Shown here: positions 39,446 to 47,958 of the stretch, piece after piece
Layout of the letters: each line of letters starts with the position of its first letter
Position numbering within the stretch: position 1 is the first letter of the stretch
Source of the DNA: Actinomycetospora sp. NBRC 106378
Lineage (GTDB): Bacteria > Actinomycetota > Actinomycetes > Mycobacteriales > Pseudonocardiaceae
DNA: 64,000 nucleotides
Direction of reading: 5' to 3'
NCBI RefSeq assembly: GCF_030269685.1
Contig: NZ_BSTT01000013.1
Coordinates: 1-64,000, forward strand
Position numbers and translations under genes: made by a program
The notes under the pieces: generated by a model
Told to the model about the DNA's origin: nothing
The model's database searches: none
Seen by the model: only the letters and a program-made list of their open reading frames with translations

Positions 39446-40666
39446 ATGACATCGATGGACCGGGGCGGCAGCAGCGATGCGCCCGCCCCCCGCGCGCACG
39501 CCGGAGCGGTGCTGGCCGGTGGGATCATCGACCAGTTGCGCGAGCCCCCCGACGAGGACGCCGTGCTGCGCGACTTCATCGCGTTCACGCGGCTGCTCCG
39601 CAACGCGGGCGTGCCCGTCACGCCCGACCGCACCGCCACCTACCTGCGCGCGCTGCGGGAGATCGACCTCGCGAGCGAGGTCGCGACGTACTGGGCGGGT
39701 CGGGTGACGCTGTGCGGCGACCCGGACGACGTCGCGCGCTACGACCAGGCCTTCTTCGCCTGGTTCTCCTCCGATCCGCGCGAGCAGCGGATGGGTCGGC
39801 CCGCGCCGCCGAAACCGCGCACGGCGACCATCGCGGCGCTCAACCCGCCGCAGGGCCAGGGCCAGGGCGACGAGAACGACGAGACGCCCGAGCTCAAGGT
39901 GGCCGCCTCCGGGGAGGAGGTGCTGCGCGACCGCGACATCGCGGAGCTGACGATCAGCGAGCGCGAGCACATCCGCCGCATGCTCGCCCTGCTCACGCCG
40001 ACACCGCCACGACGTCGGGCCCGGCGGCGTCGGCCCGGCCGCCGGGGTGAGCCCGACCCGCGCCGCACGCTGCGCGCGACGCTGCGCCACGCCGGGGAGA
40101 TCCCGGGCCTGTCGCGCAAGAACCGGCGGGAACGGCCGCGCCGGGTGGTGATCCTGCTCGACGTCTCGGGTTCGATGGCGCCCTACGCCGACGCGCTGCT
40201 GCGGTTCGCGCACGTGCTGACCCGGCGCACGCCGCAGGCCGTCGAGACCTTCACGCTCGGGACCCGGCTCACCCGCGTGACCCGGGAGCTGCGCCAGCGC
40301 GATCCCGAGCGGGCGCTGCGCGACGCCGGCAACACGATCCCCGACTGGTCGGGCGGCACCCGGCTCGGCGAGGTGCTCGCGGCCTTCCTCGACCGATGGG
40401 GGCAGCGCGGCGTCGCCCGCCGCGCCGTCGTCGTGATCTTCTCCGACGGGTGGGAGCGGGGCGGGACCGAGCTGCTCGGCGAACAGATGCGGCGGCTCGC
40501 CCGACTGGCCCACGCGGTCGTCTGGGTCAACCCGCACGCCGGGAAGCGGGGGTACGAGCCGGTGCAGGGGGGAATCGCCGCGGCCCTCCCGCACGTTGAC
40601 CGGTTGCTGGCCGGACACTCGCTGGCCACGTTGCAGGAGCTCACGGAGGTGCTCGCCGATGCGTGA
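39446..40666 (+). CDS. VWA domain protein, CoxE-like
   Basis: A 406-residue protein with a helical N-terminal region (about 25-190), a very basic stretch (about 185-215) and a C-terminal von Willebrand factor A domain with MIDAS motif LLDVSGSMAPYADAL (about residue 235), SGGTRLGEVL and IFSDGWERGG. It is the partner of the upstream MoxR ATPase. The family supports active-site assembly of molybdenum hydroxylases such as CO dehydrogenase. ATG 39446 and ATG 39455 are both possible starts. Its end overlaps the xdhC start. Confidence 0.87.
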   Translation: MTSMDRGGSSDAPAPRAHAGAVLAGGIIDQLREPPDEDAVLRDFIAFTRLLRNAGVPVTPDRTATYLRALREIDLASEVATYWAGRVTLCGDPDDVARYDQAFFAWFSSDPREQRMGRPAPPKPRTATIAALNPPQGQGQGDENDETPELKVAASGEEVLRDRDIAELTISEREHIRRMLALLTPTPPRRRARRRRPGRRGEPDPRRTLRATLRHAGEIPGLSRKNRRERPRRVVILLDVSGSMAPYADALLRFAHVLTRRTPQAVETFTLGTRLTRVTRELRQRDPERALRDAGNTIPDWSGGTRLGEVLAAFLDRWGQRGVARRAVVVIFSDGWERGGTELLGEQMRRLARLAHAVVWVNPHAGKRGYEPVQGGIAAALPHVDRLLAGHSLATLQELTEVLADA

Positions 40667-41819
40667 CGTGCTGGGAACCCTCGAGGGGTGGTGGGCCGAG
40701 GGCCGGTCGACGGCGCTCGCCACGGTGGTCGGGACCTTCCGGTCGGCGCCGCGCCAGCCCGGTGCCTCGATGCTCGTCGGTCCGGCCGGCGAGGCGGTCG
40801 GCAGCGTCTCCGGTGGTTGCGTCGAGGGCGCGGTCTACGAGCTCGGCTCGGACGTGCTCCGCGGCGAGGACCCCACGCTGCAGCGCTACGGCGTCTCCGA
40901 CGACGACGCCTTCGCGGTGGGCCTGACCTGCGGCGGCATCCTCGACGTCTTCGTCGAGCAGGTCGACCGCGAGACCTACCCGCAGCTCGGCGAGATCGCG
41001 GCGGCGGTCCGCGAGCACCGGCCGGTGGCCACCGCGACGATCGTCTCCGGGCCCGGTGTCGGGCGCCGCCTCGTGGTGTGGCCCGACCGGACCGAGGGAT
41101 CGCTCGGGAGCGAGCGGCTCGACGACGCCGTCCGCGACGACACCCGGGGGCTGCTCGCCGCGGGGCGCACCACCCTCGTCACCTACGGGACCGACGGCGA
41201 GCGCCGCGGCGAGGGCCTCGGGGTCTTCGTCGAGTCCTTCGCCCCGCCGCCCCGCCTCATCGTGTTCGGCGCGATCGACTTCGCCGCCGCGGTCGCCCGC
41301 ATGGGCACCTTCCTCGGCATGCGGGTCACCGTCTGCGACGCCCGCCCGGTGTTCGCGACCTCCAGCCGGTTCCCGGAGGCCCACGAGGTCGTCGTGGAGT
41401 GGCCGCACCGCTACCTCGCCGCCGAGGCCGAGGCGGGCCGGATCGACGGACGCACCGCCCTCGCCGTCCTCACCCACGACCCGAAGTTCGACGTGCCGCT
41501 GCTCGAGGTCGCCCTGCGCCTGGAGGAGATCGGCTACATCGGCGCGATGGGCTCGCGGCGCACCCACCACGACCGGCTGGAGCGGCTGCGCGAGGCCGGG
41601 GTGACCGAGGAGGAGCTCGCCCGCATGTCGAGCCCGATCGGACTGGACCTCGGCGCCCGCACGCCGGAGGAGACCGCGGTGTCGATCGCGGCGGAGATGA
41701 TCGCTCAGCAGTGGGGCGGGAACGGCATCCCGCTGTCGGACCGGCACGGTCCGATCCACGGCGACTCGAACGTCGAGCCGGGCATCCAGGCGGCGGAGCT
41801 GGCGACGGGTTCCCGCTGA
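40659..41819 (+). CDS. XdhC/CoxF-family molybdenum cofactor maturation protein
   Basis: A 386-residue protein. The N-terminal XdhC/CoxI domain (about 10-75) has GTFRSAPRQPGASMLV and GSVSGGCVEGAVYE; the C-terminal Rossmann domain has RLIVFGAIDFAAAVARMG and YIGAMGSRRTHHDRLERLREAG. XdhC proteins carry and insert sulfurated molybdenum cofactor into xanthine-dehydrogenase-type enzymes. ATG 40659 has ACGGAGG eight bases upstream, inside the end of the VWA gene. The Gly-rich pocket reads FGAIDFAA rather than the commoner G-A-G-H form. Confidence 0.88.
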   Translation: MRDVLGTLEGWWAEGRSTALATVVGTFRSAPRQPGASMLVGPAGEAVGSVSGGCVEGAVYELGSDVLRGEDPTLQRYGVSDDDAFAVGLTCGGILDVFVEQVDRETYPQLGEIAAAVREHRPVATATIVSGPGVGRRLVVWPDRTEGSLGSERLDDAVRDDTRGLLAAGRTTLVTYGTDGERRGEGLGVFVESFAPPPRLIVFGAIDFAAAVARMGTFLGMRVTVCDARPVFATSSRFPEAHEVVVEWPHRYLAAEAEAGRIDGRTALAVLTHDPKFDVPLLEVALRLEEIGYIGAMGSRRTHHDRLERLREAGVTEEELARMSSPIGLDLGARTPEETAVSIAAEMIAQQWGGNGIPLSDRHGPIHGDSNVEPGIQAAELATGSR

Positions 41820-41824
41820 TCAGG

Positions 41825-41842
41825 GGCTACCGGTCGGTAGCC
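41825..41842. promoter_or_regulatory. Palindrome between xdhC and alcohol dehydrogenase
   Basis: GGCTACC, GGTC, GGTAGCC is a perfect inverted repeat with 7-bp arms, starting 6 bp after the xdhC stop and about 93 bp before the dehydrogenase start. It may be a short terminator or an operator for the downstream cassette. A second imperfect inverted sequence, TGTAACGTGGGCTACA (41884-41899), lies between it and the start and could be a response-regulator site or contain the -10 box TAACGT. Confidence 0.45.
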
Positions 41843-41934
41843 ATGATCGTTCGTTTCGAGACTGCCCTTCCCCGTCGTCCGTCTGTAACGTGGGCTACAC
41901 CGACTAGCCGAACAGACGGTGGGGAGGGGGCAGC

Positions 41935-43248
41935 GTGGTCCTCGTCGATTCCGTGACCCGCGCGGGCGAGTCCCTGGTGGTTCGCCGACGTCAGACCGGG
42001 TCCGGGGCGCGGGTGGAGGCTTCGCTCCCGCGCGACGGCGCCACCACCGGCCGTGGGCACCTGCAGTCGGCGCCGGAACCGCCCCGGCTCGCCAAGTTCC
42101 ACGTCCCGGAGATCGTCTTCGGGACCGGTTCCCTCTCCGAGGCCGCGCACGCCGCGGCCCGCCTCGGAGCGCGACGGCCCCTGCTGGTCACCGACGACGG
42201 GCTGCTCGCCGCCGGCTGGCCGCAGCAGCTCTGCCGGCACCTGCACGACGCCGGGATGCGCCCGGCGGTCTGGAGCGGGGTCACCCCGAACCCCAAGGAC
42301 CACGAGATCGCGGCCGGCCACGAGTGCTACCGCGCGGAGCGGTGCGACGTGCTCGTCGCCGTCGGCGGCGGGTCCGTGATCGACGCCGCGAAGGGCATCG
42401 CGCTGCTCGCGGGCAACGGCGGGGCGATCACCGACTTCGAGGGCGTCGACCGGATGGTCAACCCCATCCCGCCGATGGTGATGGTGCCCGCCACCTCCGG
42501 CACCGGCGCCGACGTCAGCCAGTTCTGCATCGTCACCGACACCGTGCGGAACACCAAGATCACCATCCTCGGCCGGGCGCTCGTCCCGGACGTCTCCGTG
42601 GTCGACCCGCAGCTGCTCACGACGATGCCGGACTGGCTGAACGCGGCCACGGGCCTCGACGCGCTCACCCACGGCATCGAGGCCTACGTGTCGCGGGCGC
42701 ACAACCCGCTGACCGACCACCACGCCCTGCAGGCGATCTCGCTCGTGGGCTCCCACCTCGAGCGCACGATGGACCACCCGCTCGAGCAGGAGTCGCGCGT
42801 GTTCATGGCGCAGGCCGCGCTCGAGGCCGGCCTCGCGTTCACCAACGCGATCCTCGGCGCCGCCCACGCCATGAGCCACCAGGTCGGCGGCCTGCTCGAC
42901 CTCCCGCACGGCGTGATCAACGGGATCCTGTTGCCGCACGTGGTGCGCTTCAACGCCGAGCCCGACCCGGCCCGCTTCGTGCCCATCGCGCAGGCGCTCG
43001 GCTTCCCCGACGCCATCGGCGGTCGCTGGTCGGAGGCGCTGGCCGAGGACGCGTCGGAGTGGGCGGCCGTCGAGGTCCGTCGTCTCGCCGACGAGCTCGG
43101 CGTACCGAAGGGCCTCGCGGAGATCGGCGTGACCGAGGACGACGTCGAGCAGCTCGCGACGATGACCATGGCCGACGCCTGCCTGTCGACCAATCCCCGC
43201 GAGGCGACCCGCGAGGACATCGAGGCGCTGTTCCGGCAGGCTCTCTGA
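41935..43248 (+). CDS. Iron-containing (group III) alcohol dehydrogenase
   Basis: A 437-residue dehydrogenase. The nucleotide-binding motif is VAVGGGSVIDAAKGIALLAG (about 140-160); metal-binding residues sit in GLDALTHGIEAY, AILGAAHAMSHQVGG and DLPHGVING. An N-terminal extension of about 50 residues precedes the core KFHVPEIVFGTGSL. It lies immediately upstream of a GAF histidine kinase and a LuxR-type regulator, the arrangement described for the Mno/MnoSR diol-dehydrogenase system of mycobacteria. Use of mycofactocin as electron acceptor is inference from that similarity and from the mft genes 20 kb away. GTG 41935 has GGGGAGGGGG upstream. Confidence 0.88.
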   Translation: MVLVDSVTRAGESLVVRRRQTGSGARVEASLPRDGATTGRGHLQSAPEPPRLAKFHVPEIVFGTGSLSEAAHAAARLGARRPLLVTDDGLLAAGWPQQLCRHLHDAGMRPAVWSGVTPNPKDHEIAAGHECYRAERCDVLVAVGGGSVIDAAKGIALLAGNGGAITDFEGVDRMVNPIPPMVMVPATSGTGADVSQFCIVTDTVRNTKITILGRALVPDVSVVDPQLLTTMPDWLNAATGLDALTHGIEAYVSRAHNPLTDHHALQAISLVGSHLERTMDHPLEQESRVFMAQAALEAGLAFTNAILGAAHAMSHQVGGLLDLPHGVINGILLPHVVRFNAEPDPARFVPIAQALGFPDAIGGRWSEALAEDASEWAAVEVRRLADELGVPKGLAEIGVTEDDVEQLATMTMADACLSTNPREATREDIEALFRQAL

Positions 43249-43252
43249 CGCA

Positions 43253-44755
43253 GTGACCGAGCACCGCATCTCCGACGGTCCGGACCTGGACCTGCTCACC
43301 GGCATCCGGTCGGGCAAGCCGTCCTTCTACGTCGAGTACCTCGCCTCGGCCGAGCGGCTGCGCCGGGTGATCCACGCGCTGGACCGCATCAGCCGGGCCC
43401 TGGTCCGCACCACCGAGGGGCCGGGCACGCTCGTGCGCTCGGTGGCCGAGGCGGCCTCGGAGCACCTCACGGCGCACTGGGTCGTGTTCGCCCTCGCCGA
43501 CGGCGCGCTCCCGGAGGCGTCCCCCCGTCACCTGGTGCTCGGGCCCGACCTGGCCGAGGTGCCGCTGGACGGGGACGGGGCGCAGCGGAGCTCGTCCGGT
43601 CCGGATGGTCCCGAGGAGCTGCCGCCGTTCGTCCTGCGGCACCTGCACGCGGTCCGCCGCGGCGACCACGACGAGTCCGACCTCGACGTCGGGTCGGGGG
43701 ACGGTGCGCCCAGCGACCCCCACCCCCACGACCCGCACCACCTGCACGTCCCGGTGCGTCTGGACGGCACCGTGGTCGGGGAGATCGTCGCCTGGACCGG
43801 CGTCGAGCGACGGATCGACGCGACCGACGCGTCCGTGCTGCGCGTCCTCGCGAGCCAGACCGCGGCCGCCCTGCAGAACTCGGCGCTGCACCAGCGGACG
43901 CTGCGGCTCTATGACGAGGCGAGCCGGCACGCCGAGGACCTCGCCGCCCGCAACGAGCAGCTGCAGCGCACCCGCGACGCGCTGACCGTCGCCCGGCAGC
44001 GCGAGGTGCTCGACTCCGAGCGGCACCGGATCGCCCGGGAGCTGCACGACTCGGTGACCCAGTACGCGCTCTCGGCCGGCATGCAGATCGAGGTCGTGCG
44101 CTCCGAGATCCGGGACGAGGGCCAGCGCGAGCGGCTGGAGACGGCGAAGCAGCTCACCCGCCGCGCCGTCGAGCAGCTCCGGTCGGCGATCTACGCCCTC
44201 AACCACTCCGGGGAGCACGGCCACCGCAGCCTGCCCGCGATGCTCGAGGAGCTCTCCACCGTCCACATGCCCTCCGACCTGCGGGTCGAGGTCCGGATCG
44301 AGGGCCGGCCGGTCGTGCTGCCCTCGGCGGCGGAGCGCTCCCTGTTCCGCGTCGCGGGCGAGGCGCTGTTCAACGCGGCCGTGCACGCGGAGGCGACCGT
44401 CGCCGTCGTCCGGCTGTCGTTCCGCAAGGACCGCCTCGTGCTCTCCGTCGCCGACGACGGGACGGGGGACCCGGAGCGGGTCCGTCGTTCCCTGCGCGTC
44501 GCCGCGGCCAACGACATCGACGGCTCGCACCGCGGACTCGCGAACATGGCCGAACGGGCCCGCGAGTTCGGCGGGCTGCTGCAGGTGCAACGCGCCCGCC
44601 AGGGCGGGATCCGCGTCCAGGTGAGCGTCCCGCTCCCCATCCGAGCCCGCCCGAACCCGCCCGAACCCGCAGAACCGTCAGGAACGACGGGGACGGCGGG
44701 GACGGCGACGGGTGAGGATGGGGGCAGTCCGAACGACGCTGGGAGCACGACATGA
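43253..44755 (+). CDS. Sensor histidine kinase (GAF, HisKA_3), MnoS/MadS-like
   Basis: A 500-residue cytoplasmic kinase without membrane helices. A GAF-like sensory domain spans about 50-220, a coiled coil about 220-255, and the HisKA_3 phosphorylation site is SERHRIARELHDSVTQYALS near residue 260. An HATPase domain follows (LFRVAGEALFNAAVHAEA, VADDGTGD, GLANMAERAREFGG). The GAF domain contains an Asp/His-rich insertion (GAPSDPHPHDPHHLHV) near 155-170. It starts four bases after the alcohol dehydrogenase stop and overlaps the response regulator, so the three are one operon. It probably senses the alcohol, its product or redox state. Confidence 0.9.
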   Translation: MTEHRISDGPDLDLLTGIRSGKPSFYVEYLASAERLRRVIHALDRISRALVRTTEGPGTLVRSVAEAASEHLTAHWVVFALADGALPEASPRHLVLGPDLAEVPLDGDGAQRSSSGPDGPEELPPFVLRHLHAVRRGDHDESDLDVGSGDGAPSDPHPHDPHHLHVPVRLDGTVVGEIVAWTGVERRIDATDASVLRVLASQTAAALQNSALHQRTLRLYDEASRHAEDLAARNEQLQRTRDALTVARQREVLDSERHRIARELHDSVTQYALSAGMQIEVVRSEIRDEGQRERLETAKQLTRRAVEQLRSAIYALNHSGEHGHRSLPAMLEELSTVHMPSDLRVEVRIEGRPVVLPSAAERSLFRVAGEALFNAAVHAEATVAVVRLSFRKDRLVLSVADDGTGDPERVRRSLRVAAANDIDGSHRGLANMAERAREFGGLLQVQRARQGGIRVQVSVPLPIRARPNPPEPAEPSGTTGTAGTATGEDGGSPNDAGSTT

Positions 44756-45429
44756 CCGACATCCGCATCCCCGCCCGCGCGGCGGTCCGTCGGGGCGAGG
44801 TCCGCATCGTGCTGGTCGACGACCACGCGATCGTCCGGCAGGGCCTGCGCTCGGTGCTGGAGCGCGAGCCGCAGCTCGCCATCGTCGGCGAGGCGTCGTC
44901 GGCGGCCGAGGCGCTCGCGGTGGTCGCCCACGAGCGGCCGTCCATCGTGCTGCTCGACCTCAAGCTCTCCACCAGCTCCGACTCCGAGGGCCTGCAGCTG
45001 TGCCGCCAGCTCACGCAGGCCCACCCCGGCGTCGGGGTGCTGGTGCTGACGACGTTCCTCGACGACCGGCTCGTGGTCGAGGCCGTACACGCCGGCGCCC
45101 GCGGCTACGTGGTCAAGGACGTCGACACCACCGAGCTGATCGCCGCCATCCGCGCCGTGTCGCGGGGCGAGTCCGCGTTCGACTCGCGCTCCGCGGCCGC
45201 CGTCGTGCGGTCGCTCAACGGGCAGCAGTCGCACGGCGAGACGCTCACCGGCCGCGAGCTCGACGTGCTGCGTCTGCTCGCCCGCGGGATGAGCAACCGG
45301 ACGATCGGCCGGGAGCTGTTCATCTCCGAGACGACGGTGAAGTTCCACGTCGGGAACCTCATGCGCAAGCTCGACGTCTCGCGCCGCGCCGAAGCCGTGT
45401 ACGCCGCGTCGAAGATGGGCCTGATCTGA
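44752..45429 (+). CDS. LuxR/NarL-type response regulator, MnoR/MadR-like
   Basis: A 225-residue regulator. The receiver domain (about 18-135) has LVDDHAIVRQGL, the phosphorylation Asp in VLLDLKL, TTFLDD and the Lys in YVVKDVD. The C-terminal HTH (about 160-220) has LTGRELDVLRLLARGMSNRT and TVKFHVGNLMRKLDV. It overlaps the kinase gene by 4 bp (ATGA), so it is its cognate regulator. The likely target is the alcohol dehydrogenase promoter just upstream. Confidence 0.94.
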   Translation: MTDIRIPARAAVRRGEVRIVLVDDHAIVRQGLRSVLEREPQLAIVGEASSAAEALAVVAHERPSIVLLDLKLSTSSDSEGLQLCRQLTQAHPGVGVLVLTTFLDDRLVVEAVHAGARGYVVKDVDTTELIAAIRAVSRGESAFDSRSAAAVVRSLNGQQSHGETLTGRELDVLRLLARGMSNRTIGRELFISETTVKFHVGNLMRKLDVSRRAEAVYAASKMGLI

Positions 45430-45434
45430 CGGTC

Positions 45435-45962
45435 GTGGCCCGCCCCGACGAGGCGGCGGCGGCGCTCCCGGGCGACGGCATCGTGCCGGACGCGCAGGTC
45501 ACGATGGACCGGGCGTTCGACCTCGCGGCGGAGCCGGGCGCCGTCTGGCCCTGGTTCGCCCAGCTCGGCAAGGACCGCGCCGGGTGGTACCTCCCGGCGT
45601 GGGTCGAGCGGGTGGTCCCGGCCCGCCGTCGCGGACTGCGCCGGGTCGAGCCCTCGCTCCAGCACCTCGCGGTCGGGGACGTCATCCCCGACTGGGGCGG
45701 GCGCGACGCGACGTTCGAGATCGTCGAGCACACCCCACCGACGACGCTCGTCCACCGCTCCGAGCGAGGGAACCTGCGCATCAGCTGGGCGATCGTGCTG
45801 CGCCCCGCACCCGGCGGCACCCGGGTCCACCTCCGCTTCCGCATCGCCGGGGTCCGCCGGGTGTGGCTCGTGCGCACCGGCGGGGAGCTGATGGACCTCC
45901 TGACGGTGGCCGGGCTCGCCGCCGGTCTGCGCGAGCGGGTCGGTGTTCGCGCGCTCAGGTGA
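45435..45962 (+). CDS. SRPBCC-fold protein
   Basis: A 175-residue START/Bet v1-like protein: MDRAFDLAAEPGAVWPWFAQ, DRAGWYLPAWVERV, VGDVIPDWGG, TTLVHRSERGNLRISWAIVL and TRVHLRFRIAG. Such folds bind hydrophobic ligands or lipids; the specific function is unknown. GTG 45435 follows the response regulator stop by five bases, so it may belong to the same transcript. Its end overlaps the convergent ECF sigma gene by 8 bp. Confidence 0.75.
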   Translation: MARPDEAAAALPGDGIVPDAQVTMDRAFDLAAEPGAVWPWFAQLGKDRAGWYLPAWVERVVPARRRGLRRVEPSLQHLAVGDVIPDWGGRDATFEIVEHTPPTTLVHRSERGNLRISWAIVLRPAPGGTRVHLRFRIAGVRRVWLVRTGGELMDLLTVAGLAAGLRERVGVRALR

Positions 45963-46845
45963 ACTCCACCTCGGTCGCCCGGATCACCTCCTGGTCGGCG
46001 ACGACCTCGACGGCGGTGACCCGTCCGTCGACGACGGTGAAGCGGAACATCGACACGACGCGCTTCGCGGTGGCGTAGACCAGCCCGGGGACGCCGTCGA
46101 TCAGGACCGGCACCGCGGCGTGCGCCCGGCCCGCGAACACCCGCGCCACGGCGTCGGCCCCGGGGACCTCCGGCGCGAGCTGCGGGGCGCCCCGGCCCGC
46201 GTTGATCGTCGCCATCCGCACCGCGACGGGGTCCGCGCGCAGCACGACCTCGGGGTCGAGCAACTGGAGCAGGGCCCCGAAGTCGCCGTCGCGAGCCGCG
46301 CTCAGGAAGGCCGAGACGACCTCCGCGGAGGCGCGGGAGGCCTCCCTGTCGGCGTGCTCGATGGTCGCGTCGGGAGCCAGGCCCCGAACCCGACGACGGC
46401 CGCGGCTCGCGAGTTGTCGCGTCGCGGCGACGGTGCGGTCGACGATCGGGGCGATCTCCTCGAACGGCAGCCCGAAGACGTCGTGCAGCACGAACGCGAG
46501 CCGCTCGGCCGGGGAGAGGCGGTCGAGGACGAGGGTGAGGGCCGGGCCGACCGTGTCCGCGGAGACGGCGAGCGACTCGGCGTCGACGGCGTCGTCAGGG
46601 AGGTCCTCCGGCGTGTCGTCGGTCGGCCGCCGGGCGCGGAGCTGGTTCAGCGCGATCCGCGCGACGACGGTCGTCAGCCAGCCGGCGAGGTTGTCGATCG
46701 CGTCGGGGTCGTCCTGGCGGGCCAGCCGCAGCCAGGTCTCCTGGACGGCGTCCTCGGCGGCGTCGGGGCCGACGAGGCGGCCCGCGACCGCGAGCAGGTG
46801 CGGTCGGTGGGCGGCGAAGCGCTCGGCCAGCTCGGTGGGCTCCAT
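45955..46845 (-). CDS. ECF41-type RNA polymerase sigma factor (SigJ-like)
   Basis: A 296-residue sigma factor. Region 2 is AEDAVQETWLRLARQDDPDA and WLTTVVARIALNQLRAR; region 4 is LSPAERLAFVLHDVFGLPFE with the PIVDRTVAATRQLASR helix. A C-terminal SnoaL-like extension (about 185-296) has FLSAARDGDFGALLQLLDPE and NAGRGAPQ. This extension is the mark of ECF41, in which it replaces an anti-sigma factor as regulator. A carboxymuconolactone-decarboxylase gene is divergent, the typical partner and target. ATG 46845 has GGAT upstream within the promoter element. Confidence 0.92.
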   Translation of the reverse strand: MEPTELAERFAAHRPHLLAVAGRLVGPDAAEDAVQETWLRLARQDDPDAIDNLAGWLTTVVARIALNQLRARRPTDDTPEDLPDDAVDAESLAVSADTVGPALTLVLDRLSPAERLAFVLHDVFGLPFEEIAPIVDRTVAATRQLASRGRRRVRGLAPDATIEHADREASRASAEVVSAFLSAARDGDFGALLQLLDPEVVLRADPVAVRMATINAGRGAPQLAPEVPGADAVARVFAGRAHAAVPVLIDGVPGLVYATAKRVVSMFRFTVVDGRVTAVEVVADQEVIRATEVEFT

Positions 46846-46848
46846 CGC

Positions 46849-46910
46849 TGTCACATCCTTCCGGTGGCGGGTGTCGTGTCCATGACCGACCGGCGCGCCC
46901 GGATGTGACC
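46849..46910. promoter_or_regulatory. Divergent ECF41 promoters with symmetric TCACATCC boxes
   Basis: The plus strand carries TGTCACATCC at 46849-46858 and the minus strand GGTCACATCC at 46910-46901. ECF41 sigma factors are reported to use a TGTCACA-like -35 and a CGTC-like -10. On the plus strand CGTG follows about 17 bases downstream, on the minus strand GGTC. The plus box points toward the decarboxylase gene and the minus box toward the sigma gene, as expected for joint autoregulation. Confidence 0.7.
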
Positions 46911-46938
46911 GGCGGTCCGACACGCAGGGAGCCCCCCC

Positions 46939-47409
46939 ATGACCACCAGCACGCTCGAGGCCCGCATGCCGAACCCGGCCGCCCTGCTGCCCGGCGTCGG
47001 CGAGGCGATCGGCGGCCTCATCGCGGCCACCCGCTCCGGCGGCCTGCCCGAGCCCCTGCTCGCGCTCGTGCACCTGCGCGTCAGCCTGATCAACGGGTGC
47101 GCCTCGTGCGTGCACGGGGGCACGGTCGAGGCGCGGGCGCACGGCGAGACCGAGGAGCGGCTCGCGACCGTCGGGGTCTGGCGCGAGGCGCCGTGGTTCA
47201 CCGACGCCGAGCGGGTGGCGCTCGAGCTCGCCGAGCACGTCACGCGGCTGGCCGACACGGCCGACGCGGTCCCGGACGAGCTCTGGGCCGAGGTGACCCG
47301 GGTGTTCGACGAACCGGCGCGGGCGGCCCTGCTGCTGTGGATCGGCGTCGTGAACCTGTTCAACCGGTGCAACGCGCCGATCCGACACGTGGCGGGGACG
47401 GGGTGGTGA
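46939..47409 (+). CDS. Carboxymuconolactone decarboxylase/AhpD-like protein
   Basis: A 156-residue helical protein with the AhpD-type redox motif NGCASCVHGGTVEARAHGE (Cys-x-x-Cys-x-x-His, about 52-60). Proteins of this group act in peroxide defence or as small oxidoreductases. It is the COE-type partner that defines ECF41 loci and is probably its main regulon member. ATG 46939 has CAGGGAG upstream. Confidence 0.9.
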   Translation: MTTSTLEARMPNPAALLPGVGEAIGGLIAATRSGGLPEPLLALVHLRVSLINGCASCVHGGTVEARAHGETEERLATVGVWREAPWFTDAERVALELAEHVTRLADTADAVPDELWAEVTRVFDEPARAALLLWIGVVNLFNRCNAPIRHVAGTGW

Positions 47410-47428
47410 GCGCCACGAGGGGTAGGGG

Positions 47429-47932
47429 TCAGGGCAGCGGCGTCAGCATCCGGTGCGGGGAGCGCAGGGCCACACTGACCGGGTCCTCGCGGCGCCCCGG
47501 CCCGCCGACGGCCCGCACCTCGAGGTCGGGGGGCGGGGGCACGGTGCCGCACGTGGGGCAGTGGCCGTCGGCGGTGGTGTCGGTGCCGCACGTGACGTGG
47601 GCGAAGCGCCGCACCGGTCCGCCCGCCGCGGTCTGGGCCGACTCGCCGAACGCCGCGAGCGAGCGCAGCGCCGGCCACAACGGCCAGGCGGCCTCGGAGA
47701 CGCGGTAGGACCTGCCGTCGGGAACGAGGAGGCCGGCGGCGACGAGCCGGTCGAGGCGGTCCGACAGCACGGCGCGCGGGACGTCGAGGCGGGCGACGAG
47801 GTCGGCGAAGCGGTGGACGCCGAAGAAGCAGTCGCGCAGGACGAGCAGGGTCCAGCGGTCGCCGACGACCTCGAGGGCCCGTGCGATCGCGCAGTCCTGC
47901 GCGGGATATCCCTGGCCGAGCGGCATGTCCAC
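47429..47932 (-). CDS. HxlR-family transcriptional regulator
   Basis: A 167-residue winged-helix protein: CAIARALEVVGDRWTLLVLR, CFFGVHRFADLVARLDVPRA, VLSDRLDRLVAAGLL. Beyond the usual 110 residues it has a C-terminal extension with a possible zinc-binding cluster C-G-T-D...H-C-P-T-C-G (about 115-130). GTG 47932 or ATG 47926 are both possible starts; neither has a strong ribosome binding site. It is divergent from an MFS exporter gene and probably represses it. The repeat-B-like motif CCTGCCGTCGGGAA lies within the gene at about 47711. Confidence 0.88.
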   Translation of the reverse strand: MDMPLGQGYPAQDCAIARALEVVGDRWTLLVLRDCFFGVHRFADLVARLDVPRAVLSDRLDRLVAAGLLVPDGRSYRVSEAAWPLWPALRSLAAFGESAQTAAGGPVRRFAHVTCGTDTTADGHCPTCGTVPPPPDLEVRAVGGPGRREDPVSVALRSPHRMLTPLP

Positions 47933-47938
47933 GAGGAT

Positions 47939-47955
47939 AGTTCAATGACCGAACT
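47939..47955. promoter_or_regulatory. Candidate HxlR operator
   Basis: AGTTC, seven bases, GAACT is an inverted repeat in the 26-bp gap between the divergent HxlR and MFS starts. It overlaps the region where a -10 box for the MFS gene (CTAGCGT, about 47961-47967) and its -35 would be read. This position suits autorepression and repression of the exporter. Confidence 0.5.
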
Positions 47956-47958
47956 TCC

